64,000 nt of DNA from Caulobacter sp. NIBR2454. Its GTDB lineage: Bacteria; Pseudomonadota; Alphaproteobacteria; Caulobacterales; Caulobacteraceae. Location of the stretch: assembly GCF_027474405.1 (NCBI RefSeq), contig NZ_CP114871.1, positions 1,249,001-1,313,000 on the forward strand, written 5' to 3'. The translations under genes and the position numbers were made by a program. This document shows positions 53,289 through 61,549 of the stretch, piece by piece (position 1 is the stretch's first letter; every line of letters starts with the position of its first letter). The notes under the pieces were generated by a model, which had not been told where the DNA came from, searched no databases, and was given only the letters and a program-made list of their open reading frames with translations.

Positions 53289-54110
53289 TTAGGCTTGGTG
53301 CGGCTCGGCCTTGACCGTGGTGCAGGCAATCTCGCCGTACTCGCCGAAGCGCACAACAGTCGATTGCCCGAGGAAGATCTCGTGGACGCCCGTCGCGGCG
53401 CCGGTGGTGATCAGGTCGCCGGCCTTTAGCGGACGGCCGCGGCGGGCGCAGTGCTCGACCAGGAAGCGGAACGCCTCCATGGGGCTGCCCGGAATGCTGG
53501 CCGCCGTGCCCGTGCCGATCAGCTTGTCGTCGATCCAGGTCTCGCAGGGCAGGGCGTCCCAGCCCTTCTCCCGCCAGTCCTTGACCTCGGGGCCGACGAT
53601 CAGGCCGGCGTTGTTGCCGAAGTCGGAGGCCACGACGCGCGGGCCCATGCCATTGATGTCGGGAAGCGGGCTGCCCGCCAGTTCGAAGCCGATATAGACG
53701 GCGCCGACATAGGCCTCGGCGTCTTCCAGCGACCAGTCCGTCTTGTCGGCCGGCGTATCCTTGCCGACTTCGAGAATGAACTCGGCCTCGGCCGCGGCGA
53801 AGCCGCCGGGGATGACCGGAAGCGCGAATGCCTCACCCGGAGCGACGCTCCAGATATTGTTCTTGAAGACCGGGCCGGCGAGGCGCTCGGCGCCCAGTTC
53901 GGGACGCAGGGCCGGAGCGATCAGGCCGACCTTCCAGCCGGCCACCTGGCCAGGATAGAGGCCGATGGCGATGTCTTGGATTTCGTAGGAATCGGCCAGC
54001 GTCGCCGGCGTGTCGCCGGGGTAGCCGGGGAGGGCGGTTGCGGACAGGCGCGCCTCTACAAGAGTCTTGGCGATCGTCGAGGCGACCGTTTCGGTCCGTA
54101 CTGCGTCCAC
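53289..54110 (-). CDS. Fumarylacetoacetate hydrolase / 2-keto-4-pentenoate hydratase family enzyme
   Basis: 273 residues from a GTG at 54110 with GGGAG upstream; the ORF start at 54182 runs over an operator and is rejected. The FAH fold is shown by YEIQDIAIGLYPGQVAGWKV, AAEAEFILEVGKDTPADKTD with metal-binding Glu residues, YVGAVYIGFELAGSPLPDIN, ASDFGNNAGLIVGPEVKDWR and GDLITTGAATGVHEIFLGQS. It is closest in style to the MhpD hydratases. In this regulon it may act on a 2-keto-3-deoxy sugar acid or a side product of uronate breakdown; no standard pathway step requires it. An ACCGGT operator lies 52 bases upstream. Confidence 0.85.
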   Translation of the reverse strand: MDAVRTETVASTIAKTLVEARLSATALPGYPGDTPATLADSYEIQDIAIGLYPGQVAGWKVGLIAPALRPELGAERLAGPVFKNNIWSVAPGEAFALPVIPGGFAAAEAEFILEVGKDTPADKTDWSLEDAEAYVGAVYIGFELAGSPLPDINGMGPRVVASDFGNNAGLIVGPEVKDWREKGWDALPCETWIDDKLIGTGTAASIPGSPMEAFRFLVEHCARRGRPLKAGDLITTGAATGVHEIFLGQSTVVRFGEYGEIACTTVKAEPHQA

Positions 54111-54161
54111 TCCGTTACGCTCCCTATTCCCTATGGGTTGTTGGTTGTTGTCGTGTTTAGG

Positions 54162-54175
54162 GGAAACCGGTGTCA
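54162..54175. promoter_or_regulatory. LacI-family operator copy 1 (uronate regulon)
   Basis: GGAAACCGGTGTCA, one base different from copies 2 and 3 (GGTAACCGGTGTCA). It lies in the gap between the reductase stop and the FAH-family start, which implies that the FAH-transporter pair has its own promoter. Confidence 0.75.
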
Positions 54176-54191
54176 TTGACAATTCGAGCCG

Positions 54192-55616
54192 TCAAGCTTG
54201 CACAAGCGTTGCGTAGGCAGCCTTTACCGCAGTGCTGAAACCGGCGTCTGAGGCCAAGGACGGCGGGAAAACGGCTTCCAATTTTAGGAATGCATCGACG
54301 TCTTCCGGACCGCCTGTGCAGGCCGCGCCGAGACCCATCAGCTTGTCCGCGAGAGGATCGACGGGCGGTGTTCCGGCCTTGGCCCGGGCGGCGATGAAGG
54401 CGATCCAGGCGGCGATGGGAACGGCCAGCCGGTTCAGGGGGCGGTCGGCGGCCACTGCCTCGGCCGCCGTCTCGAGAATGCGGAAGGGCAGCTTCTTGGA
54501 CCCGTCCCACGCGATCTGCGCGAGCAGGTGGCGAATCTCCGGATTGCGGAAGCGGCCAAGGATCGCCTCCACATAGGTCGGGATATCCAGGCCGGGCGGG
54601 GTGCTGAGGCTGGGAGCGATGTCTTCCAGCATCATGTCGCGGACAAAGCCCGCCAGTTGAGCGTCGGCCATGGCGTCGCCGACCGTCTCGTAACCGCGGC
54701 TCAAGCCCACATAGGCCAGGGTTGAATGGGCGCCGTTGAGCAGGCGCAGCTTGGCGCCCTCGAACGCGGCCACGTCGTTGGTCAGAGTGACGCCGACGGA
54801 GGCCAGGTCCGGGCCGTCCTTGGGCAGGGTGTCTTCGACCACCCACTGAACGAAGGCCTCGCGCTGGATCGGCCAGGCGTCGTCGAAGCCGGTCTCGGCG
54901 GTCACACGAGCGCGCAGGGCGTCATCGGTGGCTGGGGTGATGCTGTCGACCATGGTGCGCGGGAAGGCGGTCTGGGCCGCAATCCAGTCAGCCAGGCCGG
55001 TGTCCAGTTTGCCGGCGAAGGCGACGACCGCGTCGCGCAGCTTGTGACCGTTGTCGGCGAGGTTGTCGCAGCTGATGACCGTGAACGGCGCCAGACCCGC
55101 CTCGCGGCGGCGGCGCAGGCCTTCGACGATGTAGCCGATGACGCTGTCGGGCCGGCGCGGGTCGGTCAGGTCATGTGCGATGTCGGTATTGGCCAGGTCC
55201 AGCTTTCCGTCGCCGCCCAGGCAGTAGCCCTTCTCGGTGACCGTCAGGCTGACGACCCTGGTCGCCGGCGCGGCGAGGCGGGCGAAGACAGCCTCGGGGT
55301 TTTCCGGCGCGACCAGGGTTTCGCGGATCGAGCCGATGACGCGGAAGGTGGTCTCGGCGTCCAACTGGGCGAGGACGTAGAGGCCGTCCTGAGGGCCCAG
55401 GGCGTCGCGGACGCCGGGGCTTTTCAGCGATACGGCGCAGATACCCCAGCGGGAGTCGGTCGCCAGGAGGGCGTCGAAATAGAAGGCCTGGTGGGCGCGG
55501 TGAAAAGCGCCGGGGCCGAAATGGACTATGCCGATCTCGACGGAGGCCGGATCGTAGGCAGGCTTAAGCACCTTTGCCGAAGCGGAGGCCAGGGTGGAAA
55601 GGGAAAGTTTCGTCAA
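54192..55616 (-). CDS. uxuB: Mannitol-dehydrogenase family hexuronate reductase (fructuronate or tagaturonate)
   Basis: 474 residues from a TTG at 55616 that overlaps the altronate dehydratase stop. The NAD-binding start IGIVHFGPGAFHRAHQAFYF, the phrase VVSLTVTEKGYCLGGDGKLD and the core FTVISCDNLADNGHKLRDAV (substrate-binding) and PRTMVDSITPATDDALRARV are diagnostic of this family. The length suits UxuB better than UxaB. Altronate dehydratase is the partner, which requires a tagaturonate reductase, while mannonate dehydratase (the UxuB partner) is absent from the window, so it may reduce tagaturonate or both. The symbol follows the family. Confidence 0.83.
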   Translation of the reverse strand: MTKLSLSTLASASAKVLKPAYDPASVEIGIVHFGPGAFHRAHQAFYFDALLATDSRWGICAVSLKSPGVRDALGPQDGLYVLAQLDAETTFRVIGSIRETLVAPENPEAVFARLAAPATRVVSLTVTEKGYCLGGDGKLDLANTDIAHDLTDPRRPDSVIGYIVEGLRRRREAGLAPFTVISCDNLADNGHKLRDAVVAFAGKLDTGLADWIAAQTAFPRTMVDSITPATDDALRARVTAETGFDDAWPIQREAFVQWVVEDTLPKDGPDLASVGVTLTNDVAAFEGAKLRLLNGAHSTLAYVGLSRGYETVGDAMADAQLAGFVRDMMLEDIAPSLSTPPGLDIPTYVEAILGRFRNPEIRHLLAQIAWDGSKKLPFRILETAAEAVAADRPLNRLAVPIAAWIAFIAARAKAGTPPVDPLADKLMGLGAACTGGPEDVDAFLKLEAVFPPSLASDAGFSTAVKAAYATLVQA

Positions 55617-57121
55617 AGGGTTACGCCCTGCTTCCAGATGGCGATTTCACGCTCGCCGTTGATTTCGGCCTTGGTCTGCTTGCCCGAGGCGGTCTCGACC
55701 ACGAGGGCCATGAGGTCGTCGGCGGCCGCGTCCATGGTCGTGTTGTCCAGCACCACCCCGGCGTCGAAGTCGATCCAGCCCGGCTTGCGGCCAGCCAGAC
55801 CACTGTTCGAGGCGATCTTCAGGGTTGGGGCGGGGAAGCCCAGAGGGGTGCCCCGGCCGGTGGTGAACAGGATCACCGTGGCGCCGGCCGCGGTCAGGGC
55901 GGTGGAGGACACCGCGTCGTTGCCTGGCGCCTCGAGCACGGTCAGGCCGTGGGGGCCGATCTTGTCGCCGTAGCGGATGACATTGACCACCGGCGCGCGG
56001 CCGCCCTTCTGCACGGCGCCGAGGGACTTTTCCTCCAGCGTGGTGATGCCGCCGGCGATGTTGCCGGGGGAGGGGTTTTCGTAGATCGGCTGGTTGTGGT
56101 CGATGAAGTACTGCTTGAAGTCGTTCACAACCGAGACGAGGTCGGCGAAGACGGCCTGGTTCTGGGCGCGGGCCATCAGGATGCGCTCGGCGCCGAACAC
56201 CTCGGGGATTTCGGTCAGGACGGGCGTGCCGCCGGCGTCGGCCACCTTGTCGGCGATGCGGCCGACCAGCGGATTGGCGGTGACGCCCGAGAAGCCGTCG
56301 GAGCCGCCGCACTTGAGGCCGACCACCAGATCCGAGATCGGGCAGGGCTCGCGGCGATCCCGTTCGGCGAGGGCGACGAGGGCCTCGACGGCGGCCAGGC
56401 CGTCTTCGAGTTCGTCTTCGACGTTCTGGGTGGTGAAGGAGCGCAGGCGTTCCGGGTCTATGTCCGGCGCGGACTCCAGCAGCTTGGCCAACTGGTTGTT
56501 CTCACAGCCCAGGCCCAGGATCAGCACGCCGCCTGCGTTGGGGTGGGCCGCCAGGGCGGCGATCAGCTTGCGGGTATGATCCAGATCGTCGCCCAGCTGC
56601 GAGCAGCCGAACGGGTGGGGGAAGGCGTGGACGCCATCGACACGGCCGGCGAAGCGTACGGCGGCCTTCTCGGCGATGCGGCGGGCGGTATTGGCTACGC
56701 AGCCGACGGTGCAGAGCACCCAGATCTCATTACGCGTGCCGACGCGGCCGTTCTTGCGGCGGTAACCCATGAAGGTTCCCGCGCCCATGTCGTGACCGAT
56801 GACGTCGGCTGTGGGCTGGTAGGTGTAGGTCTCCACGTCGGACAGCTTGGTTTCGACATTGTGGATGTGGACGTGGTCGCCAACTGCAATCGCTTGGGTC
56901 GCGCGGCCGATGGGCCAGCCATACTTGCAGACGTCCTCGCCGATAGCGGCTTCGCGCACGGCGATCTTGTGCCCCTTGGGGATGTCGGCGCGAACGGTTA
57001 TCGCGCGGTCGCCCAGGGTGAGCGTTTCGCCGGAAACGAGGTCGCGCAAGGCCATGGCGACATGGTCTCGCGAATCCACGTGGTGGATCACATGGTCAGC
57101 TGTGGCTGTATCCGCCATCAT
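55613..57121 (-). CDS. uxaA: Altronate dehydratase
   Basis: Dehydrates D-altronate to 2-keto-3-deoxygluconate. 502 residues from the ATG at 57121 (ATG 57118 is next). It has the two-domain family layout: an N-terminal SAF domain (DHVAMALRDLVSGETLTLGD, GHKIAVREAAIGEDVCKYGW) and a long catalytic part (FMGYRRKNGRVGTRNEIWVL, HPFGCSQLGDDLDHTRKLIA, LGLGCENNQLAKLLESAP, LKCGGSDGFSGVTANPLVGR). The ORF start at 57178 is rejected because it would cover the operator at 57155-57168. The stop overlaps the TTG of the reductase gene. Confidence 0.94.
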   Translation of the reverse strand: MMADTATADHVIHHVDSRDHVAMALRDLVSGETLTLGDRAITVRADIPKGHKIAVREAAIGEDVCKYGWPIGRATQAIAVGDHVHIHNVETKLSDVETYTYQPTADVIGHDMGAGTFMGYRRKNGRVGTRNEIWVLCTVGCVANTARRIAEKAAVRFAGRVDGVHAFPHPFGCSQLGDDLDHTRKLIAALAAHPNAGGVLILGLGCENNQLAKLLESAPDIDPERLRSFTTQNVEDELEDGLAAVEALVALAERDRREPCPISDLVVGLKCGGSDGFSGVTANPLVGRIADKVADAGGTPVLTEIPEVFGAERILMARAQNQAVFADLVSVVNDFKQYFIDHNQPIYENPSPGNIAGGITTLEEKSLGAVQKGGRAPVVNVIRYGDKIGPHGLTVLEAPGNDAVSSTALTAAGATVILFTTGRGTPLGFPAPTLKIASNSGLAGRKPGWIDFDAGVVLDNTTMDAAADDLMALVVETASGKQTKAEINGEREIAIWKQGVTL

Positions 57122-57154
57122 ATTCCGTCCCTGCGCACCGTGTTCTTGAGCTTG

Positions 57155-57168
57155 GGTAACCGGTGTCA
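57155..57168. promoter_or_regulatory. LacI-family operator copy 2, between uxaA and the regulator gene
   Basis: GGTAACCGGTGTCA, the exact reverse complement of copy 3. It is 34 bases upstream of uxaA and 90 upstream of the regulator, so it can give both repression of the operon and autoregulation. Confidence 0.8.
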
Positions 57169-57258
57169 TCATCAACAATAGCGCTTTCTTCGCGGCGTTT
57201 GTAGTCGGGCGTGCGATCAGGCTAATAAAACAGAACTAGACCAAGCGATCGGACCCTC

Positions 57259-58344
57259 GTGACCGCCTCCAGCCCGCCCGACGACCATTCGCCCGATGGG
57301 CCGAACTTTGATGGGGAAACTCGTCGGCGACCGACGATCAACGACATCGCGCGTCTGGCCGGCGTGTCGAAGAAAACGGTGTCACGGGTGATCAACCAGT
57401 CGCCCTCCGTTCGCGACGAGACCCGCGAGCGCATCGAAGCGGTGATCGCCGAGCATGGCTATGAACCCGATCCCCAGGCGCGGGGCCTGGCCTTCCGCCG
57501 GTCGTTCCTGATCGGTTTGATCTACGACAACCCGAACCCGCAGTACGTCGTGAACATGCAGCAGGGTTTGCTGGACGGCATGAAGGGCTCGGGCTTCGAG
57601 CTGGTGGTGCATCCCTGCGACCGTAGCAGTCCTCTTTTCCTGACGGACCTTCGCACCTTCATCGAGCGCCAGCGGCTGTATGGCGTCGTGGTCACCCCCT
57701 CGGTTTCGGAAGACGAGCGGGTGGGGCGGCTGTTGCGCGAGATCGGCTGCGAGTACATCCGCATCGCCTCGGTGCCCGTTGACGATGCCGAGCGCATGAT
57801 CGTCGGTCGCGACCGGCTGGGCGCCATGAAAGCGGCCCAGCACATCGCCGAGTTGGGGCATACCGAGGTGGCTTTCATCTCCGGTCCCGACACCTTCCGG
57901 TCCTCGCACGAGCGGCGCGGCGGGTTCGAGGATGGTCTGGCCGAATCCGGTCTGAAGCTGAATCCCGATCATGTGGTCGAGGGCGCCTATACCTTTGAAT
58001 CCGGCCTGGCGGCCGCCGAGACCCTGCTGACGCGCAGCCCCCGGCCCACCGCCATCTTCGCCGGTAATGACGAAATGGCCGCGGGCGCCCTGCAGGCCGC
58101 CCGCCGGGCAGGGCTGACGGTGCCGGCGGATTTGACCGTCGTCGGTTTCGACGATTTCCAGATCGCCTCGCGCGTCTGGCCGCCTTTGACCACCATCCGT
58201 ATTCCCACCCGCGAGGTCGGCCGCATGGCCGCCCTGAAGCTGATCGCCGGCGGCCAGGAGCCGCGCGAGCTGAAAGCGGAGCCGGAACGTATTGTGCCGT
58301 CGCTCGTCGTGCGCGAGTCTTCGGCGCCGCCGCCCAGGAAGTGA
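57259..58344 (+). CDS. LacI-family transcriptional regulator of hexuronate genes
   Basis: 361 residues from the GTG at 57259. The DNA-binding domain is at residues ~25-75: RPTINDIARLAGVSKKTVSR, VINQSPSVRDETRERIEAVI, with the hinge YEPDPQARGLAFRRS. The periplasmic-binding-protein-like sensor domain follows (FLIGLIYDNPNPQYVVNMQQ, VAFISGPDTFRSSHERRGGF, PTAIFAGNDEMAAGALQAAR, TVVGFDDFQIASRVWPPLTT). It lies between two groups of uronate genes, and three ACCGGT-centred sites match a LacI-type operator. Ligand probably KDG, a uronate or KDPG; not decidable from sequence. Confidence 0.9.
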   Translation: MTASSPPDDHSPDGPNFDGETRRRPTINDIARLAGVSKKTVSRVINQSPSVRDETRERIEAVIAEHGYEPDPQARGLAFRRSFLIGLIYDNPNPQYVVNMQQGLLDGMKGSGFELVVHPCDRSSPLFLTDLRTFIERQRLYGVVVTPSVSEDERVGRLLREIGCEYIRIASVPVDDAERMIVGRDRLGAMKAAQHIAELGHTEVAFISGPDTFRSSHERRGGFEDGLAESGLKLNPDHVVEGAYTFESGLAAAETLLTRSPRPTAIFAGNDEMAAGALQAARRAGLTVPADLTVVGFDDFQIASRVWPPLTTIRIPTREVGRMAALKLIAGGQEPRELKAEPERIVPSLVVRESSAPPPRK

Positions 58345-58367
58345 GCCCTCAAGCTTGCTTCAATCTA

Positions 58368-58381
58368 TGACACCGGTTACC
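58368..58381. promoter_or_regulatory. LacI-family operator copy 3, upstream of uxaC
   Basis: TGACACCGGTTACC, exact inverse of copy 2. It is 24 bases after the regulator stop and 60 bases before the uxaC ATG, so uxaC-kduI-kduD-kdgK should be controlled from here. Confidence 0.8.
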
Positions 58382-58440
58382 ACGCCCGCAGAACGGGGAC
58401 GTTGAAGTCTCCGCGCCGGGAAACCCAGGAGCGCTTATTC

Positions 58441-59886
58441 ATGGCTCAGCCGCTCATCCTCCACGACGACCGCCTTTTTCCGGCCGACCCGACCACGCGC
58501 GCGATCGCGCGGGAGCTCTACGGTCTGGTCGAGAAGCTGCCGATCATCAGCCCGCACGGGCACACCGACCCGTCCTGGTTCTCGACCAACGCACCTTTCG
58601 AGGACGCTTGTGACCTGCTGCTGGCGCCCGACCACTACCTGTTCCGGATGCTCTACAGCCAGGGGATCGCGCTGAAGGATCTGCGGGTCCCGTCCAAGGC
58701 CGGCGTCCCGGACACTGACCCCCGCAAGGCCTGGAAGCTGTTCGCATCGAATTTCCATCTGTTCCGCGGCACCCCCTCGTGGCTGTGGCTGAACTACGTT
58801 TTCGCCAAGGTCTTCGGCTTCAAGGATCGCCTGAGCGCGGACAACGCGGATAAGTATTTCGACGAGATCAACGCGCATCTGGCGACCGACGCCTACAAAC
58901 CGCGCGCCCTGTTCGAGCGCTTCAACATCGAGCTGCTGGCCACCACCGAGGGGCCGCACGAAAGCCTGAAGCATCACCACGCCATCCGCGACAGCGGCTG
59001 GAAGGGGCGGGTGGTCACCGCCTATCGCCCGGACGCGGTCATCGACTTCGAGGACGAGCGTAGCGGCGACGCCTTCCAGACCTTCGCAGAGCTGTCGGGC
59101 CAGGACGTCTATAGCTGGGCCGGCTATCTGGAGGCGCACCGTTCGCGCCGAGCCGACTTCATCGCCGCCGGCGCCACCTCCACGGACCATGGCCACCCCA
59201 CGGCGGCGACGGCGGACCTGTCGGCGGTGGACGCCGAAGCGCTGTTCCTCAGCTTGTTGAAGGGCGATGTGACCCCCGAAAAAGCGGAGCTGTTCCGGGC
59301 GCAGATGCTGACCGAGATGGCCAAGATGAGCCTGGATGACGGGCTGGTCATGCAGATTCACCCGGGCTCGACCCGCAACCACAACCGCCAGCTGTTCGAG
59401 GCCTATGGCCGCGACAAGGGCGCCGACATCCCGGCCAAGACCGAATACGTCCAGGCCCTGCGGCCGCTGCTGGACAAACTGGGCAACGATCCGCGCCTGT
59501 CGATCATCCTGTTCACCCTGGACGAGACCACCTACAGCCGCGAGCTGGCCCCGCTGGCCGGGCATTATCCGACCCTGAAGCTGGGTCCGTCCTGGTGGTT
59601 CCACGACAGCCCGGAAGGCATGATGCGCTTCCGCGAGCAGGTCACCGAGACGGCGGGCTTCTACAACACCGTCGGCTTCAACGATGACACCCGGGCGTTC
59701 CTGTCGATCCCGGCGCGCCACGATGTGGCCCGTCGTGTGGATAGTTCGTTCCTGGCCAAGCTGGTGGCCGAGCATCGCATGGATATCGACGAGGCGGCGC
59801 AAACCGTCGTCGATCTCGCCTACAACCTGCCCAAGCAGGCCTACAAACTGGATCGTCCGCTGACCGCCGCGCCGGCCGCCGCCTGA
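58441..59886 (+). CDS. uxaC: Uronate isomerase
   Basis: Isomerises D-glucuronate to fructuronate and D-galacturonate to tagaturonate. 481 residues from the ATG at 58441, with AGGAG nine bases upstream; the ATG at 58402 adds 13 residues and is less likely. Motifs: EKLPIISPHGHTDPSWFSTN with the metal HxH, LLAPDHYLFRMLYSQGIALK, DDGLVMQIHPGSTRNHNRQL and NDDTRAFLSIPARHDVARRV. The family length and TIM-barrel layout are normal. First gene after operator 3. Confidence 0.95.
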   Translation: MAQPLILHDDRLFPADPTTRAIARELYGLVEKLPIISPHGHTDPSWFSTNAPFEDACDLLLAPDHYLFRMLYSQGIALKDLRVPSKAGVPDTDPRKAWKLFASNFHLFRGTPSWLWLNYVFAKVFGFKDRLSADNADKYFDEINAHLATDAYKPRALFERFNIELLATTEGPHESLKHHHAIRDSGWKGRVVTAYRPDAVIDFEDERSGDAFQTFAELSGQDVYSWAGYLEAHRSRRADFIAAGATSTDHGHPTAATADLSAVDAEALFLSLLKGDVTPEKAELFRAQMLTEMAKMSLDDGLVMQIHPGSTRNHNRQLFEAYGRDKGADIPAKTEYVQALRPLLDKLGNDPRLSIILFTLDETTYSRELAPLAGHYPTLKLGPSWWFHDSPEGMMRFREQVTETAGFYNTVGFNDDTRAFLSIPARHDVARRVDSSFLAKLVAEHRMDIDEAAQTVVDLAYNLPKQAYKLDRPLTAAPAAA

Positions 59887-59919
59887 TCCCCCACAAAACA
59901 CGTTCGGAGACTTAGAGCC

Positions 59920-60768
59920 ATGTTCGCCAAGACCTATCACGCCACCCATCCGGACATGATGTTCGGCGTCACCAACGACGAGCTGCGCGACCGTTACCTG
60001 ATGCAGGACCTGTTCGAGGCCGACGGCATCAGCCTGAACTATTCGCACAACGAGCGCTTCATCGTCGGCGGCGCGGCTCCGGTCAGCAAGCCGGTGGTCC
60101 TGCCGCACCAGACCGAGCCGGCCTCGGCCGCCGGTCACCCGTTCCTGGAGCGCCGCGAACTGGGCGCCATCAACGTGGGCGAAGGCAAGGGCAAGGTCAC
60201 GGTCGACGGCGTGGTGTTCGAGATCGAACCGCGCGACGGCATCTATGTGACCATGGGCTCCAAGGACGTGGTGTTCGAGTCCCTCGACGCCGCCAACCCG
60301 GCCAAGTTCTACATCACCAGCGTTCCGGCCCACGTGGCCTTCGAGACCAAGAAGCTGGTGTTCGCCGACGCTATCCCGCTGGAGCGCGGCGCGTTGGAGA
60401 CCTCCAACGAGCGCACCATCTACCAGTACATCGTTCCCACCACCTGCAAGTCGGCTCAGCTGCTGCTGGGCATGACCGTCCTGAAGCCGGGCAGCGTGTG
60501 GAACACCATGCCGCCCCACCTGCATGACCGCCGTTCGGAGGTCTATTTCTACTTCGGCCTGGGTGAGAACGACCGCGTGTTCCACTACATGGGCGAGCCG
60601 GACGAGATGCGTCACATCGTTCTGGCCAACGAAGAAGCCGTCATGAGCCCGCCGTGGTCGATCCACATGGGCTCGGGCACCGCCAACTACACCTTCATCT
60701 GGGCCATGGGCGGCGAGAACCTGGACTATACGGACATGAACGTCCTCGACATCTGCCAGCTGAAGTAG
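59920..60768 (+). CDS. kduI: 5-dehydro-4-deoxy-D-glucuronate isomerase
   Basis: Converts 5-keto-4-deoxyuronate from cleaved pectin or other polyuronides to 2,5-diketo-3-deoxygluconate. 282 residues, double cupin. Signatures: [79 protein letters not shown] with the metal histidines, and [40 protein letters not shown]. It precedes kduD by seven bases. Presence implies that unsaturated oligouronides or their monomers are used. Confidence 0.96.
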   Translation: MFAKTYHATHPDMMFGVTNDELRDRYLMQDLFEADGISLNYSHNERFIVGGAAPVSKPVVLPHQTEPASAAGHPFLERRELGAINVGEGKGKVTVDGVVFEIEPRDGIYVTMGSKDVVFESLDAANPAKFYITSVPAHVAFETKKLVFADAIPLERGALETSNERTIYQYIVPTTCKSAQLLLGMTVLKPGSVWNTMPPHLHDRRSEVYFYFGLGENDRVFHYMGEPDEMRHIVLANEEAVMSPPWSIHMGSGTANYTFIWAMGGENLDYTDMNVLDICQLK

Positions 60769-60775
60769 GCCCATT

Positions 60776-61531
60776 ATGAGCAAGCTCTTCAGCCTTGAGG
60801 GCAAGACCGCCCTTGTCACCGGCGCCAACACCGGCATCGGCCAGGCGATCGCCATCGCCCTGGCGGAAGCCGGCGCGGACGTGGCCGTCGCCGGCCGCAG
60901 CGAGCCGACCGAAACCCAAGCGGCCATCGAGGCGACGGGGCGCAAGTTCCTGTCCATCAAGGCCGACTTCGGTTCGACCGAGCCGGTGCAGCGGGTGGTG
61001 GACGAGACGGTCGCCGCCTTCGGCAAGCTGGACATCCTGGTCAACAACGCCGGCATCATTCGCCGCGCGGACTCGATCGAGTTCAGCGAAGCCGACTGGG
61101 ACGCGGTGATGGATACGAACCTGAAGGTCGTGTTCTTCCTGACCCAGGCCGTGGCGCGTCAGATGATCAGCCAAGGCGGCGGCAAGGTGATCAACATCGC
61201 CAGCTTGCTCTCGTACCAGGGCGGCATTCGCGTGCCGTCCTATACGGCGTCCAAGAGCGGCCTGGCGGGCCTGACCAAGATCCTGGCCAACGAGTGGGCG
61301 GCCAAGGGGATCAACGTCAACGCCATCGCCCCAGGCTATGTGGAGACCAACAATACCGAAGCCCTGCGGGCCGACGCCGAGCGCAACGCCTCGATCCTGG
61401 CGCGCATCCCGGCCGGCCGCTGGAGCCAAGCGAGCGATCTTGGGGGCGCCGCGGTGTTCCTTGCCGCCGCCGCTTCGGACTATGTTCACGGAATCACGCT
61501 GCCGGTGGACGGCGGCTGGCTGGCCCGCTGA
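60776..61531 (+). CDS. kduD: 2-dehydro-3-deoxy-D-gluconate 5-dehydrogenase
   Basis: Short-chain dehydrogenase that reduces 2,5-diketo-3-deoxygluconate to KDG. 251 residues. Classical SDR pattern: TALVTGANTGIGQAIAIALA (TGxxxGIG), LVNNAGIIRRADSIEFSEAD (NNAG), IASLLSYQGGIRVPSYTASK with catalytic Ser and YxxxK, and NVNAIAPGYVETNNTEALRA. The segment FSEADWDAVMDTNLKVVFFL is typical of KduD. It lies between kduI and kdgK in the operon. Confidence 0.94.
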   Translation: MSKLFSLEGKTALVTGANTGIGQAIAIALAEAGADVAVAGRSEPTETQAAIEATGRKFLSIKADFGSTEPVQRVVDETVAAFGKLDILVNNAGIIRRADSIEFSEADWDAVMDTNLKVVFFLTQAVARQMISQGGGKVINIASLLSYQGGIRVPSYTASKSGLAGLTKILANEWAAKGINVNAIAPGYVETNNTEALRADAERNASILARIPAGRWSQASDLGGAAVFLAAAASDYVHGITLPVDGGWLAR

Positions 61532-61549
61532 TTCCGTAGGAGACCTAAG

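Noticed and set aside
58435..61059. 874-codon open frame on the minus strand
   Set aside because: It lies antisense to uxaC, kduI and kduD. Long mirror frames are expected in GC-rich coding DNA, and its translation is low-complexity His/Gly/Arg-rich.
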